Source: Megasphaera stantonii
GTDB lineage: Bacteria > Bacillota > Negativicutes > Veillonellales > Megasphaeraceae
Direction: 5' to 3'
DNA: 64,000 nucleotides
NCBI RefSeq assembly: GCF_003367905.1
Contig: NZ_CP029462.1
Location: 496,001 to 560,000, forward strand
In this document: one piece after another, positions 1-8,749 of the stretch
How positions within the stretch are numbered: the first letter of the stretch is position 1
How the letters are laid out: each line of letters begins with the position of its first letter
Position numbers and translations under genes: made by a program
Notes under the pieces: generated by a model
The model's input: only the letters and a program-made list of their open reading frames with translations
Database searches by the model: none
What the model was told of the DNA's origin: nothing

Positions 1-682
1 CAATGGCCCTCCCCTTCGGCACATCGTCGCCGCTGCCCAACAGGACGACGTTCATGCCACCTTGGACAACGCGGCGCAGAAACTCCTGCCAATACGGAAC
101 AGGCCATTCCTTTACGTCCCACCGCGCGCCGGGCACGACGGCAATATAAGGGCCCGTCATGCCATCGGCAGCAAATCGCCCTGAAAGCGACGCTTTTTCC
201 GCGTCGACAGACGGAAGAGGAAATTCGACGCCGTCTACAGCGCCGCCTAAAGCGCGTACCGTATCCAAATACCGTTCGATGACGTGATCGAATTTATGCG
301 TCCCCGTCAGCCCTTTGCTGACCAGAAAGCTGCCTTCGCGCATTTCCCAGTAGCCGTACTTTTCCTTCGCGCCGCTGCAGAAGGCGACGATCGCGCTTTT
401 GGCCAGCCCCTGCAAATCGAGGCACATATCAAAATGATACTCGTGCAAGGTCCGGCGCAGCTCTTTCAAATAGGACAGCGATTTCAGCCCCTTCTTATCG
501 ATATACACGATGTCGTCGATATAAGGTTTGCCCGGCAAAACGGCGGAAAACTGCTTGTGCACAGCCCAGACGATGCGCGCGTCGGGGCAGTTTTCCCGCA
601 GGGCGTACAGCGTCGGCAGGGCGTGCAGCACGTCGCCGAGAGAACTCATTTTGACGATGAGGATATTCTTATATGGTTTCAC
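1..682 (-). CDS. LPS heptosyltransferase, glycosyltransferase family 9 (3' end cut by window edge)
   Basis: Translating the minus strand from a GTG at 682 gives a GT9-type N-terminal half. It begins near VKPYKNILIVKMSSLGD, the family's nucleotide-fold start, continues through a CLDLQGLAKSA segment typical of heptosyltransferases, and reaches a PGARWDVKEWP motif before VVLLGSGDD at the window edge. Family enzymes transfer L-glycero-D-manno-heptose from ADP-heptose to the LPS inner core at the cytoplasmic face. The start overlaps the end of gmhB by 14 bases, so it is translated from the same mRNA as the ADP-heptose genes, which fits its role. An ATG at 649 (MSSLGD) is possible but would cut into the first beta strand. 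Whether it is WaaC-like (first heptose) or a later transferase cannot be decided from the partial sequence. Confidence 0.85.
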   Translation of the reverse strand, partial: MKPYKNILIVKMSSLGDVLHALPTLYALRENCPDARIVWAVHKQFSAVLPGKPYIDDIVYIDKKGLKSLSYLKELRRTLHEYHFDMCLDLQGLAKSAIVAFCSGAKEKYGYWEMREGSFLVSKGLTGTHKFDHVIERYLDTVRALGGAVDGVEFPLPSVDAEKASLSGRFAADGMTGPYIAVVPGARWDVKEWPVPYWQEFLRRVVQGGMNVVLLGSGDDVPKGRAI

Positions 683-1190
683 GGCATTTCCCTTCTTTTA
701 CGACCTTTCGGACAAAATCGAGCAGAGAACCGCCTTCAAATAAATACGACGGCACGCCGGCACGTTCGCCGCACTCCACGTCGCGGGGCATATCGCCGAT
801 CATAACCGACGAAGCCAGGTCAATATCCCAATCGGCTGCCGCCTGCAAAATCATGCCCGGCGCAGGCTTGCGCCAATCGCTCTTTTTATCGTACGCTTTG
901 ACAGGCGCGCCTTCTAAATACGGGCAGTAATACACCGCCATGACCTTGCCGCCGGCTTCTTCAATCTGCCGGCACATCCAGTCGTGAAGGCGCCGCACGT
1001 CTTCTTCCGTATAATAGCCGCGGGCGACGCCGCTCTGGTTCGTCACGACGACGACGTCATAGCCTTCTTTCGTCAGCCAGGCGACGGCTTCCTTCGCTCC
1101 GTCCATCCATTCAAAATCTTCTACGCGGCTTAAATAACCCTTGTCGACGTTGAGGACGCCGTCGCGGTCAAAAAACACGGCCTTTCTCAT
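669..1190 (-). CDS. gmhB: D-glycero-D-manno-heptose-1,7-bisphosphate 7-phosphatase
   Basis: A 173-residue HAD-superfamily phosphatase that removes the 7-phosphate from heptose-1,7-bisphosphate during ADP-heptose synthesis in the cytoplasm. The nucleophile motif FDRDGVLN (Asp8, Asp10) is at the start, TNQSG is motif II near residue 51, and RKPAPGM followed by MIGDMPRD supplies motifs III and IV. Length is normal for GmhB. The zinc loop is unusual: family members usually have CxH and a later CxC before RKP, whereas here only one Cys (CPY) remains and the second pair reads SDW. Its ATG overlaps the stop of hldD in an ATGA, so the two are translationally coupled. Confidence 0.9.
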   Translation of the reverse strand: MRKAVFFDRDGVLNVDKGYLSRVEDFEWMDGAKEAVAWLTKEGYDVVVVTNQSGVARGYYTEEDVRRLHDWMCRQIEEAGGKVMAVYYCPYLEGAPVKAYDKKSDWRKPAPGMILQAAADWDIDLASSVMIGDMPRDVECGERAGVPSYLFEGGSLLDFVRKVVKEGKCRETI

Positions 1191-2152
1191 TCGTAATACC
1201 CGCCGCTCTTTTCGAGGATGCTGCAGTATTCCTTTACCGCTTCGCCGAGAAGGGTAAAGCCCCGGTCATAGCCGGCCTTCATCAGCTTCTGCGTATCAGC
1301 CTGGGTATAGCTCTGATATTTTCCCTTAAGGACTTCCGGGAAGGGGACGTACTCGATATGCCCTTTGCCGCAGTAATCGATGATGCCCTGGACAAATTCA
1401 TTGAACGTATGACCTACGCCGGTGCCGCAGTTGTAAATGCCCGACAGCTCCGGATGTTCCCAGAAATAAAATACGACGTTGACGACGTCTTTGACGTAGA
1501 TAAAATCGCGAATCTGGCCGCCGTCCTCATAGCCCGCCGTACCGGCAAACAAGGTGATTTTGCCCGTTTCCTGCAGTTCGTTGTATTTTTGGAAAATGAG
1601 GGACGCCATGCGGTCCTTGTGATTTTCCTGAGGCCCAAAGACGTTGAAGTACCGGAAGCCTACGATCTGGCTCTTCGCCAAGGGCATGACGCGGCGGACG
1701 AAGCGGTCGAACTGCAGCTTGGAATAGGCGTAGGGATTGAGAGCCTGCTCGCACTGCGGTTCTTCGCGGAAGCCGTTCTTGCCGCTGCCGTAGGTCGACG
1801 CCGACGATGCATACAGGAAGGGAATCTTGCGCTGCATGCAGTAGCGCAGCAGGTTCTTGCTGCCTTCGTAATTGTTCTTCATCATATAGCGGCCGTCGTA
1901 GTTCATCGTATCAGAGCAGGCTCCTTCATGGAATACGACGTCGATATAGCCGCAGTCAAAGGTATCGTCGGCCATCTGCATGTCGAAATCTTCATAGTCC
2001 ATGTAATCGTAGAACGAAAGGCCCTGCAGATTGCGGCATTTGCGTCCGTCCGTCAAGTCGTCGACGATGAAGATATCGTCGATTCCCCGGTTATTCAGTT
2101 GTTTTACTATATTGCTGCCGATAAATCCGGCTCCGCCTGTTACGATTTTCAT
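1187..2152 (-). CDS. hldD: ADP-L-glycero-D-manno-heptose 6-epimerase
   Basis: A 321-residue short-chain dehydrogenase-fold epimerase that converts ADP-D-glycero-D-manno-heptose to the L-glycero form used for the LPS inner core. The NAD(P)-binding motif TGGAGFIG lies at residues 5-12, HEGACS at 75-80 is a HldD signature, and the catalytic YxxxK is Tyr141-Lys145. FGPQENHKDRMASL later in the chain is also characteristic. It overlaps hldE upstream and gmhB downstream by four bases each, so the three genes form a translationally coupled set. Functional assignment is secure. Confidence 0.96.
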   Translation of the reverse strand: MKIVTGGAGFIGSNIVKQLNNRGIDDIFIVDDLTDGRKCRNLQGLSFYDYMDYEDFDMQMADDTFDCGYIDVVFHEGACSDTMNYDGRYMMKNNYEGSKNLLRYCMQRKIPFLYASSASTYGSGKNGFREEPQCEQALNPYAYSKLQFDRFVRRVMPLAKSQIVGFRYFNVFGPQENHKDRMASLIFQKYNELQETGKITLFAGTAGYEDGGQIRDFIYVKDVVNVVFYFWEHPELSGIYNCGTGVGHTFNEFVQGIIDYCGKGHIEYVPFPEVLKGKYQSYTQADTQKLMKAGYDRGFTLLGEAVKEYCSILEKSGGYYE

Positions 2153-3630
2153 AGTTTACCCTCCTTCGCCAGAGAGGCGATTTTCTGTACTAATCCCGTC
2201 GTAGAATATCCTTCTTCAAAGGATATGATTTCTACGCGTTTTACATATTCCCTGCCGACGACCTCTTCGGCCTTATAGTCGCCGCCCTTTACGAGGATAT
2301 CCGGCCGCAGCACGCTGAGCAGCTCTGCCGGCGTATCTTCCGTAAACATGACGACTTCGTCGACGCAGCCGAGGGCGCTCAGCAGCACGGCCCGGTCCTC
2401 CTCGTGGACAAGAGGGCGCGTTTCGCCCTTCAGACGCCGTACCGACGCGTCGGAATTCAAGCCGACGACGAGGTGCTGTCCCAGCATGGCCGCCTGCTGC
2501 AGATACAGGACGTGGCCGCGGTGCAGGATGTCGAAGCAGCCGTTCGTAAAGACGACCGTTTCTCCCTGTTTCTGCCACTGCCGTATTTTTTCCGCCGTTT
2601 CTTCCCAGCTCAAGGCCTTGTACGGAGCCCAGCGATTGGGATGCCATTCCTGCCACAGCTTCAGCAGCTCGCTGCGGTGAATCGGATAGGTCCCGACCTT
2701 CGTGACGACGATGCCTGCCGCCGCATTGGCAACCTGCAGGCTCGTGCGAATCGACAAATGACTGGCTACAGCCGCCAAAAACGCCGCGGCGACAGTATCA
2801 CCGGCGCCTGATACGTCGAACACTTCCTGAGCCGTCGCCGGATTGTTCCATACCTTGCCATCCTTGCGGATGACCGTAATCCCCTTCTCCGACCGCGTGA
2901 CCATGATATGGGCGAAATCATACTGCTCATGGAGCCTGCGCGCCGCATCCACGACGGCCTGGCCTTCGTTAGGTATCTTCTCGCCGCAGCAGTCTCCCAG
3001 CTCCTTAATATTAGGCGTCACAAAATCAGCGCCGTTGTACTTGTGCCAGTCGCTGCCCTTCGGGTCGACGAGTATGGGAATTCCCGCCCTGCGGGCCCGT
3101 TCGATAACCAGCTGGGACATGCGGTCCGTCAGAACGCCTTTTTTATAATCCGACAAAATCATGCCGTCTAAGCCCTGCGCGATGCGCTGATCCAGCCAGG
3201 CCGCCAAGGCGTCTTCTTCTTCCCGTTCAAAGGGGACGGCGTCTTCAAAATCCAGCCGTACCATTTGCTGACGCGAGCCGAGGACCCGCACCTTCGTCGT
3301 CGTCACGTGGCCCTTGCGCACGACCATCCCCGTGCCGTCGATGCCGACGTCATCCAGCAGACCGCGCAGAAGAGCGGCGTTTTCATCATCGCCGACTAAG
3401 CCGGCTAAATATACGCGGCAGTCTAAATTCGCCAGGTTGGCGGCAACGTTCGCCGCGCCTCCCAGGACCGATGAAATGCGGTTGACCTTATTGACCGGCA
3501 CAGGCGCTTCCGGAGAAATGCGGTCCACGCTGCCGAAGACGTAACGGTCGACCATGATATCGCCGACGACGGCGATTCGCAGCTTCGGCAATGCATCGTT
3601 TAAAAAGTTATCAATATACCCTTCAGTCAT
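2149..3630 (-). CDS. hldE: Bifunctional heptose-7-phosphate kinase / heptose-1-phosphate adenylyltransferase
   Basis: A 493-residue fusion. The N-terminal part (about residues 10-330) is a PfkB/ribokinase-type kinase, with VLGGAANVAANLANL near residue 55 and the DVSGAGDTVAAAF anion-hole motif near 270. The C-terminal part (from about 350) is a nucleotidyltransferase with TNGCFDILHRGH, the HxGH-type active site. It phosphorylates D-glycero-D-manno-heptose 7-phosphate at C1 and later adds AMP. Length matches the fused E. coli-type enzyme rather than split HldA/HldC. It starts two bases after the nrdR stop and overlaps hldD by four bases. Confidence 0.96.
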   Translation of the reverse strand: MTEGYIDNFLNDALPKLRIAVVGDIMVDRYVFGSVDRISPEAPVPVNKVNRISSVLGGAANVAANLANLDCRVYLAGLVGDDENAALLRGLLDDVGIDGTGMVVRKGHVTTTKVRVLGSRQQMVRLDFEDAVPFEREEEDALAAWLDQRIAQGLDGMILSDYKKGVLTDRMSQLVIERARRAGIPILVDPKGSDWHKYNGADFVTPNIKELGDCCGEKIPNEGQAVVDAARRLHEQYDFAHIMVTRSEKGITVIRKDGKVWNNPATAQEVFDVSGAGDTVAAAFLAAVASHLSIRTSLQVANAAAGIVVTKVGTYPIHRSELLKLWQEWHPNRWAPYKALSWEETAEKIRQWQKQGETVVFTNGCFDILHRGHVLYLQQAAMLGQHLVVGLNSDASVRRLKGETRPLVHEEDRAVLLSALGCVDEVVMFTEDTPAELLSVLRPDILVKGGDYKAEEVVGREYVKRVEIISFEEGYSTTGLVQKIASLAKEGKL

Positions 3631-3632
3631 AC

Positions 3633-4127
3633 TTACTCCTCAATGTCATGCTGTTCTTCTACGGCTTCCTTCTTTTTCGTTCCCATCAAATGCTCCAGCT
3701 CGGCCATAAAGCTTTCCAAATCGGCAAATTTCCGGTATACCGACGCGAAGCGGATATAGGCGACTTCATCGATAGACTTGAGTTCGTCCAAGACCATTTC
3801 GCCGATTTTCTCGCTCGTGACTTCCTGAGCCAGAGAATTCCGTATATCCCGTTCTACGTGAGAAACGATGTCTTCCAGCTGCTGCCGCGTTATCATCCGC
3901 TTATTGCTGGCCCGCAGCAGACCGTTCAATATCTTGCTGCGGTCGAAGAGCTCGCGGCTGCCGTTGCGCTTAATGACGATGAGCGGCGATTCTTCCACCA
4001 TCTCGTACGTCGTAAACCGCCGGCCGCAGCTCTGGCACTCCCGGCGGCGGCGAATGGCTCTGCCGTCGTCCGTAGCCCGCGAATCGGTTACTTTGGTATC
4101 GTCATGCTTGCAAAAAGGACATTTCAT
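3633..4127 (-). CDS. nrdR: Transcriptional repressor NrdR
   Basis: A 164-residue NrdR. The zinc ribbon is Cys3-x2-Cys6 and Cys31-x2-Cys34, with the basic RRRRECQSCGRRFTTYE segment that binds DNA. An ATP-cone domain follows (about residues 49-139, beginning PLIVIKRNGSRELFD). The family senses ATP/dATP and represses ribonucleotide reductase genes through NrdR boxes. The C-terminal tail after residue 140 is acidic and somewhat longer than usual. It sits directly downstream of the ftsZ terminator and two bases before hldE, so it appears to lead the heptose operon, an odd partner. No nrd gene is in the window. Confidence 0.96.
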   Translation of the reverse strand: MKCPFCKHDDTKVTDSRATDDGRAIRRRRECQSCGRRFTTYEMVEESPLIVIKRNGSRELFDRSKILNGLLRASNKRMITRQQLEDIVSHVERDIRNSLAQEVTSEKIGEMVLDELKSIDEVAYIRFASVYRKFADLESFMAELEHLMGTKKKEAVEEQHDIEE

Positions 4128-4170
4128 GATGTATTCCTCCTAACGCGCGCGCTGCGCGGGGAATTTTGAA

Positions 4171-4200
4171 AAAAAGCGGGTCCCTAAGGATCCGCTTTTT
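4171..4200 (-). terminator. Rho-independent terminator of ftsZ
   Basis: AAAAAGCGG pairs with CCGCTTTTT, extended by four inner pairs around a CTAA loop. On the minus strand the hairpin is followed by a run of T residues. It lies 11 bases past the ftsZ stop and separates the division cluster from nrdR. Confidence 0.85.
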
Positions 4201-4210
4201 ACTGTACTGC

Positions 4211-5239
4211 TTATCTCATCCACGTAGGAATTTCTACGCCGCCGGCATCTTTGGAATCCCCGGCTTTAAGTCCGCCCGCCTGTCCGAAGGAAGGAATCGA
4301 AGACGGTTCTTTGCCAAATCCAGTCGCAACGACAGTAATGCGAATCGAATCTTCCATATCCGGGTCAATAACGGAACCGAAGATGATATTGGCATCAGGA
4401 TCAACAGCTTCGGCAACTTTTTCCGCCGCTTCATTGATTTCATACAAGCTGATATCCGGGCCGCCCGTGACGTTGAGCAGGATGCTCTGCGCGCCGTCAA
4501 TGCCCATTTCCAGGAGCGGGCTGTGGATCGCGCTGTCGACGGCTTCGACGGCTCTGTTTTCGCCGGAGCCTACGCCGATGCCCATAATCGCTTCGCCCTG
4601 ATCGGACATAATCGTCTTGACGTCGGCAAAGTCCAGGTTGATGAGGCCTGTCGTCGTAATCAAATCGGAAATGCCCTGCACGCCCTGACGGAGAACGTCG
4701 TCGGCTACGAGGAACGCGTCTTTGAGCGGCGTCTTTTTATCGATAATCTGGAGCAGCTTATCGTTCGGAATCGTGATGATCGTATCGACCTTTTCCTTCA
4801 GATAGGCCGCGCCCTTTTCAGCCTGTTCCTTACGGCGCTTGCCTTCAAAAGCAAAGGGCTTCGTTACGACGGCGACGGTCAGCGCGCCCATTTCCTTAGC
4901 GCATTCCGCTACGATAGGAGCTGCGCCCGTGCCGGTGCCGCCGCCCATGCCGGCCGTGATGAAGACCATATCGGCGCCCTGAAGGGCTTTGATGATTTCT
5001 TCCTTGCTTTCCAAAGCTGCCTGTTCGCCGACCTGAGGATTAGCGCCGGCGCCGAGGCCGCGCGTCAGTTTTTCGCCGATCTGGAGCTTAACGTCGGCCT
5101 GCGATACTTCCAATACCTGATCTTCCGTATTCACGGAAATGAACTGCACGCCCTGCAGACCGCTTTCTATCATACGGTTGACGGCGTTGTTTCCGCCGCC
5201 GCCGACACCAATTACTTTTATATTTGCAAACTCTGCCAT
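4211..5239 (-). CDS. ftsZ: Cell division protein FtsZ
   Basis: A 342-residue tubulin homologue that polymerises into the division ring. The N-terminal [14 protein letters not shown] and the GTP-binding signature GGGTGTG (residues 99-105) are intact, and [11 protein letters not shown] near residue 203 is the T7 loop that completes GTP hydrolysis. The C-terminal linker after about residue 318 is very short and ends in VEIPTWMR, a form of the conserved tail peptide that binds FtsA or SepF. It is the last gene of the division and cell wall cluster. A 180-base gap with a strong RNA hairpin separates it from ftsQ, so it may have its own promoter. No ftsA precedes it. Confidence 0.98.
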   Translation of the reverse strand: MAEFANIKVIGVGGGGNNAVNRMIESGLQGVQFISVNTEDQVLEVSQADVKLQIGEKLTRGLGAGANPQVGEQAALESKEEIIKALQGADMVFITAGMGGGTGTGAAPIVAECAKEMGALTVAVVTKPFAFEGKRRKEQAEKGAAYLKEKVDTIITIPNDKLLQIIDKKTPLKDAFLVADDVLRQGVQGISDLITTTGLINLDFADVKTIMSDQGEAIMGIGVGSGENRAVEAVDSAIHSPLLEMGIDGAQSILLNVTGGPDISLYEINEAAEKVAEAVDPDANIIFGSVIDPDMEDSIRITVVATGFGKEPSSIPSFGQAGGLKAGDSKDAGGVEIPTWMR

Positions 5240-5345
5240 ACTTCTGTTTCCTCCTTCAAATTCGTCAGCACTGCTATATATAGATAGGATTCTATATTAT
5301 TTTACACTATATCGGAAAAATTATCTACATCTTTTTTTAAATCTT

Positions 5346-5412
5346 TCGGGCCGCTCAACGGCTCAGTTACGGGCTTTCGCCTGTCGTCAGCCCCTTTGTC
5401 GGAGCGGTCCGG
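5346..5412 (-). ncRNA. Rod-like structured RNA element in the ftsZ leader
   Basis: In the 180-base ftsQ-ftsZ gap the minus-strand transcript can fold into one long rod. GGACCGCTC (5410-5402) pairs with GAGCGGCCC (5356-5348) with one G-U pair and can be extended by C5347-G5411. Inside are CAA/TTG and GGCT/AGCC helices, and the tip is GGC closed by a GAAA tetraloop. No T run follows, so it is not a terminator. It may be a leader structure or processing site. I do not recognise it as a named RNA family. Confidence 0.45.
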
Positions 5413-5419
5413 CATCTGA

Positions 5420-6370
5420 TTACTTACTCTTAACAGCCGGAGCGCCGGGCGTCGTGTCAATATATTGAACCAGCAAATGGTTGCTGTCTACTTCCCTCAG
5501 CAGCTCGTCAGTAATGGCCGCCCGTTCGACGGGCTTATCGCCCTTGCCCAGATGAACGGGCAGCGAGTCCGTCGTATAGGCAATGATATTGTCCGGATTG
5601 CCTACGTTGATTTCAGCCATATGCTTCAATACGTCCGGCGGCAAATTCTGCAAATACTCTAAGCCGGCGCGCAGGGCGGGATCGGCTATGGTATCTCCCA
5701 GCAGCAGCGTATCGACCTTTTTCCCAGTCATAATCGGTACGGATACGCCCTGTATCTGCGGCTCTAACTCTATGACGACGCCGTCCTTATCTACATAGGC
5801 AAAGCCGTACATCGTCATGACGATAGCAGCCGCCTTCCGCTCGGTCAGCGTCACCTGTATCGTCGCAGGGAACTGCCGTTCTACGACGGCGCTGCTGATG
5901 CGCAGATCCTTTTCCAGCCGATTCTTCAGCTCGTCCGGCGACAGCTGCACGACGTTGACGTAGCCCGGAACGCCGGCGGCCCGGTATATATCATCCGTCG
6001 TCAGCGTTTCATTTCCCTGAATGACCAGTGTGCCGAAGGGAACGGCGGCGAAGCGCAGAAAGACCCACAGCAGCAGGACGAACAGGACGATGCCGACAGC
6101 CGTCAGGCGTCCCTTGCGCTTCTGCTTCCGCTTTTTCTTTATCTTCTCGCGCTTTATGCGCCGCTTCCGACGGCGTGTTTCTTCTTCCTGCAGCTGCTGC
6201 CGCCGTTCGGCTTCGCGCCGGTTTCCGTACAAATCGTCCAGCGGATCATGCGCCAAATGGGGCGGCACGAACACGTCGCTCGTATGCTTAAACGCTGCCG
6301 CGTTGTCCGGCTTCCGCCGCGAAGTTGTATCCGATGTAAATTGGTAATTACGATAGTTTTCTTTCTTCAT
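5420..6370 (-). CDS. ftsQ: Cell division protein FtsQ/DivIB
   Basis: A 316-residue bitopic protein. The cytoplasmic N-terminus (residues 1-88) is long and ends in a very basic stretch of Arg and Lys. One membrane segment spans about 90-108, followed by a POTRA domain (about 112-180, starting FGTLVIQGNETLTTDDIY) and the FtsQ/DivIB beta domain. It scaffolds FtsL/FtsB-type proteins and septal synthases at the divisome. Its place between ddl and ftsZ is the classical one for ftsQ. Sequence beyond the POTRA domain is only weakly conserved, as usual for this family. Confidence 0.9.
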   Translation of the reverse strand: MKKENYRNYQFTSDTTSRRKPDNAAAFKHTSDVFVPPHLAHDPLDDLYGNRREAERRQQLQEEETRRRKRRIKREKIKKKRKQKRKGRLTAVGIVLFVLLLWVFLRFAAVPFGTLVIQGNETLTTDDIYRAAGVPGYVNVVQLSPDELKNRLEKDLRISSAVVERQFPATIQVTLTERKAAAIVMTMYGFAYVDKDGVVIELEPQIQGVSVPIMTGKKVDTLLLGDTIADPALRAGLEYLQNLPPDVLKHMAEINVGNPDNIIAYTTDSLPVHLGKGDKPVERAAITDELLREVDSNHLLVQYIDTTPGAPAVKSK

Positions 6371-6394
6371 GCTACATCCTAACGTACTGTGCAG

Positions 6395-7345
6395 TTAAAA
6401 CTTGCCGACAGAGGCTTCCAATAAAATTTTTTCGCACAAGTCTTCAAAGGACAATCCCATCGCGATAGCCGCGTCAGGCACGAGGCTCGTCGCCGTCATG
6501 CCGGGCACGGTGTTGATTTCCAGGACGAACGGTTCTCCCTGGCTGTTCGTCATGATGTCGACGCGGGCGACGCCGCTGCACTGGCACAGGTGGAAGACCT
6601 GCAGGGCTAAATCCTGCATTTTCTTCGTCAGTTCCGGCGAAATCGGCGCCGGGCAGAGATGCTTCGTCACGCCGGGCGTATATTTCGAATAGTAATCATA
6701 CCGCCCCGTGCTGGGAACGATTTGAATGACCGGCATAGCCATGTCGTCCATGACGGCGACGGTAAATTCTTCTCCGTCGAGAAAGGCTTCGGCGATGATG
6801 GCCGGACCGTAACGGAAGGCTTCATCCAGAGCCGCCCGAATATCCGACGCGTCGCTGACGATGACCGTCCCGATCGTCGACCCCTGGGCCGACGACTTGA
6901 TGACCACGGGCAGCGAAAAGCGACGCCCAATATCGTCAGCTATATAGTCCAAGCCCTGGGCCGAGAAATAATAGGCGAAGGGAGCCGTCGGAATACCGGC
7001 GCCCTGAAAAGCGCATTTGCTCACGACCTTACTCATGCCGACGGCGCTGGCCATGACGCCGGGACCCGTATAGGGAAGGCCCATCATTTCGCAAAGCCCC
7101 TGCAGCACGCCGTCTTCGCCGTACCGGCCGTGCAGGGCGTTGAATACGACGTCAATATTTTTTTCCTTAAGCGTCTCTACCAGCCGCTCCGGCACCAGTT
7201 CAATCGTCTCTACAGCGTAGCCTTTCGTCGTCAACGCTTTGGCAATAGCCGCGCCGGTATTGCGCGATACTTCTGCTTCCGACGACGGGCCGCCGACGAC
7301 GACGGCAATTTTTTTCTGTTTCATCGTTTCTATAGTAGTGTTCAT
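6395..7345 (-). CDS. ddl: D-alanine--D-alanine ligase
   Basis: A 316-residue ATP-grasp ligase that makes D-Ala-D-Ala for the peptidoglycan stem. It opens with KIAVVVGGPSSEAEVS, the Ddl N-terminal signature, followed by NALHGRYGEDGVLQGL and PYTGPGVMASA. The ATP-grasp core has PVVIKSSAQGSTIG, and the metal-binding end reads FVLEINTVPGMT. Length is typical. The Tyr at YDYYSKYTPG is in the omega loop found in D-Ala-D-Ala rather than D-Ala-D-Lac enzymes, so vancomycin resistance is not suggested. It lies 10 bases after murC. Confidence 0.95.
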   Translation of the reverse strand: MNTTIETMKQKKIAVVVGGPSSEAEVSRNTGAAIAKALTTKGYAVETIELVPERLVETLKEKNIDVVFNALHGRYGEDGVLQGLCEMMGLPYTGPGVMASAVGMSKVVSKCAFQGAGIPTAPFAYYFSAQGLDYIADDIGRRFSLPVVIKSSAQGSTIGTVIVSDASDIRAALDEAFRYGPAIIAEAFLDGEEFTVAVMDDMAMPVIQIVPSTGRYDYYSKYTPGVTKHLCPAPISPELTKKMQDLALQVFHLCQCSGVARVDIMTNSQGEPFVLEINTVPGMTATSLVPDAAIAMGLSFEDLCEKILLEASVGKF

Positions 7346-7355
7346 GTTTTTAATC

Positions 7356-8735
7356 TTATCCTTTTGCTTCCGCCAAGTATTGTTCTCCCACTTTATAAAT
7401 GTCTCCGGCTCCCATGGTAATGATTAAATCCAGCGGCCGGGCATGTTCTTTCAAATATGTGACGACGTCTTCCGTATGGGGAATGTAGATGACGTCCTGT
7501 CCGGTCTTTTCGCGAACCTTATCGGCAATAAGCCGGCCCGTCACGCCCGGAATAGGATCTTCGCCGGCGCTGTATACGTCGGTCACAATGAGGACGTCGG
7601 CTTTAGCAAAGGCCGAGCCGTAATCTTCAAGAAGGAGCTGCGTCCGCGTATAGCGGTGCGGCTGAAACAGGCAGACGACGCGGTGCGTGCCCATGTCGCG
7701 GGCCGCCGTGAGGGTGGCGTTGATTTCCGTCGGGTGATGGGCATAATCGTCGACGACCCATACGTCGCCGGCAAAGCCTTTCGTTTGAAAGCGCCGCTTT
7801 GCGCCGTGAAAATGGGACAACGCTGAAGCTACCTGACTGAAGGAAATGCCGCAGCGCAGCGCCACAGCCGTCGTCGCCAGCGCGTTCAGGACATTGTGCC
7901 GTCCCGGCACGTTCAGCATCAGTTCGCCCAGCGTCTCGCCGTGAAACAGCACGTCAAAATACAGCTTGCCCTTGGCATAATGGAGATTCCGAGCCTGATA
8001 ATCCGCCTCAGCCTCGATGCCGTACGTCAGATACCGGCGCTGCAGAGACGGCGCCAGACGGCGGATGTATTCGTTTTCAAAGCACAGGACGGCCAGCCCC
8101 TGCTCGGCGTCCAGCTTCTGTATAAACTCCTTAAAGGCTTCGACGACGTTGTCCATGGAGCCGTAATGATCCATGTGATCGGCGTCGATATTGGTTACGA
8201 CAGCGATATACGGCGACTGCTTCAGGAAGGTCCCGTCGCTTTCGTCGGCTTCGGCAATGACGTATTCGCCTTTGCCTAAAATCGAATTGCTGTGCAGGTA
8301 ATCGACTTCACCGCCGATGACGATAGTCGGTTCCAGATGGCTTTCTTCAAAGACCTGGCCGAGCATGGACGACGTCGTCGTCTTGCCGTGCGCTCCGGCG
8401 ACGGATATGCCCTTGCCCCAGGTCATGATATGTACCAGCGCGTCGGACCGATGTATCACCGGGATATGCCTCCGCCGCGCTTCTACTACTTCTGCATTCG
8501 TTTCGCGAATTGCCGAAGAGATGACGACGACTTCGGCATCCTGCAGATTTTCCGCCTTCTGGCCGATGCAGATGCGCGCGCCCTGTTCGGCAAATTTATC
8601 CGTAATGGCCGACCGCTTGAGGTCCGACCCCGATACGATATATCCTTTTTCTATGAAAACGTTGGCTATTGCCCGCATGCCTGCGCCGGCAATGCCGATA
8701 AAATGTACTTTTCGTACGTCGTTGAGATTGACCAT
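7356..8735 (-). CDS. murC: UDP-N-acetylmuramate--L-alanine ligase
   Basis: A Mur ligase that adds L-Ala to UDP-MurNAc. The N-terminal dinucleotide-like fold has GIAGAGM near residue 15, the ATP loop is GAHGKTTTS (residues 114-122), and DDYAHHPTEI is the C-domain MurC signature. I chose the ATG at 8735 (MVNLNDVRKV) rather than the in-frame ATG at 8747. The ribosome-binding sequence AAGGATG lies nine bases before the former and directly abuts the latter. The protein is 459 residues, normal for MurC. The murG stop lies within this ribosome-binding region, so translation is probably coupled. Confidence 0.96.
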   Translation of the reverse strand: MVNLNDVRKVHFIGIAGAGMRAIANVFIEKGYIVSGSDLKRSAITDKFAEQGARICIGQKAENLQDAEVVVISSAIRETNAEVVEARRRHIPVIHRSDALVHIMTWGKGISVAGAHGKTTTSSMLGQVFEESHLEPTIVIGGEVDYLHSNSILGKGEYVIAEADESDGTFLKQSPYIAVVTNIDADHMDHYGSMDNVVEAFKEFIQKLDAEQGLAVLCFENEYIRRLAPSLQRRYLTYGIEAEADYQARNLHYAKGKLYFDVLFHGETLGELMLNVPGRHNVLNALATTAVALRCGISFSQVASALSHFHGAKRRFQTKGFAGDVWVVDDYAHHPTEINATLTAARDMGTHRVVCLFQPHRYTRTQLLLEDYGSAFAKADVLIVTDVYSAGEDPIPGVTGRLIADKVREKTGQDVIYIPHTEDVVTYLKEHARPLDLIITMGAGDIYKVGEQYLAEAKG

Positions 8736-8749
8736 GGTCTTACACATCC

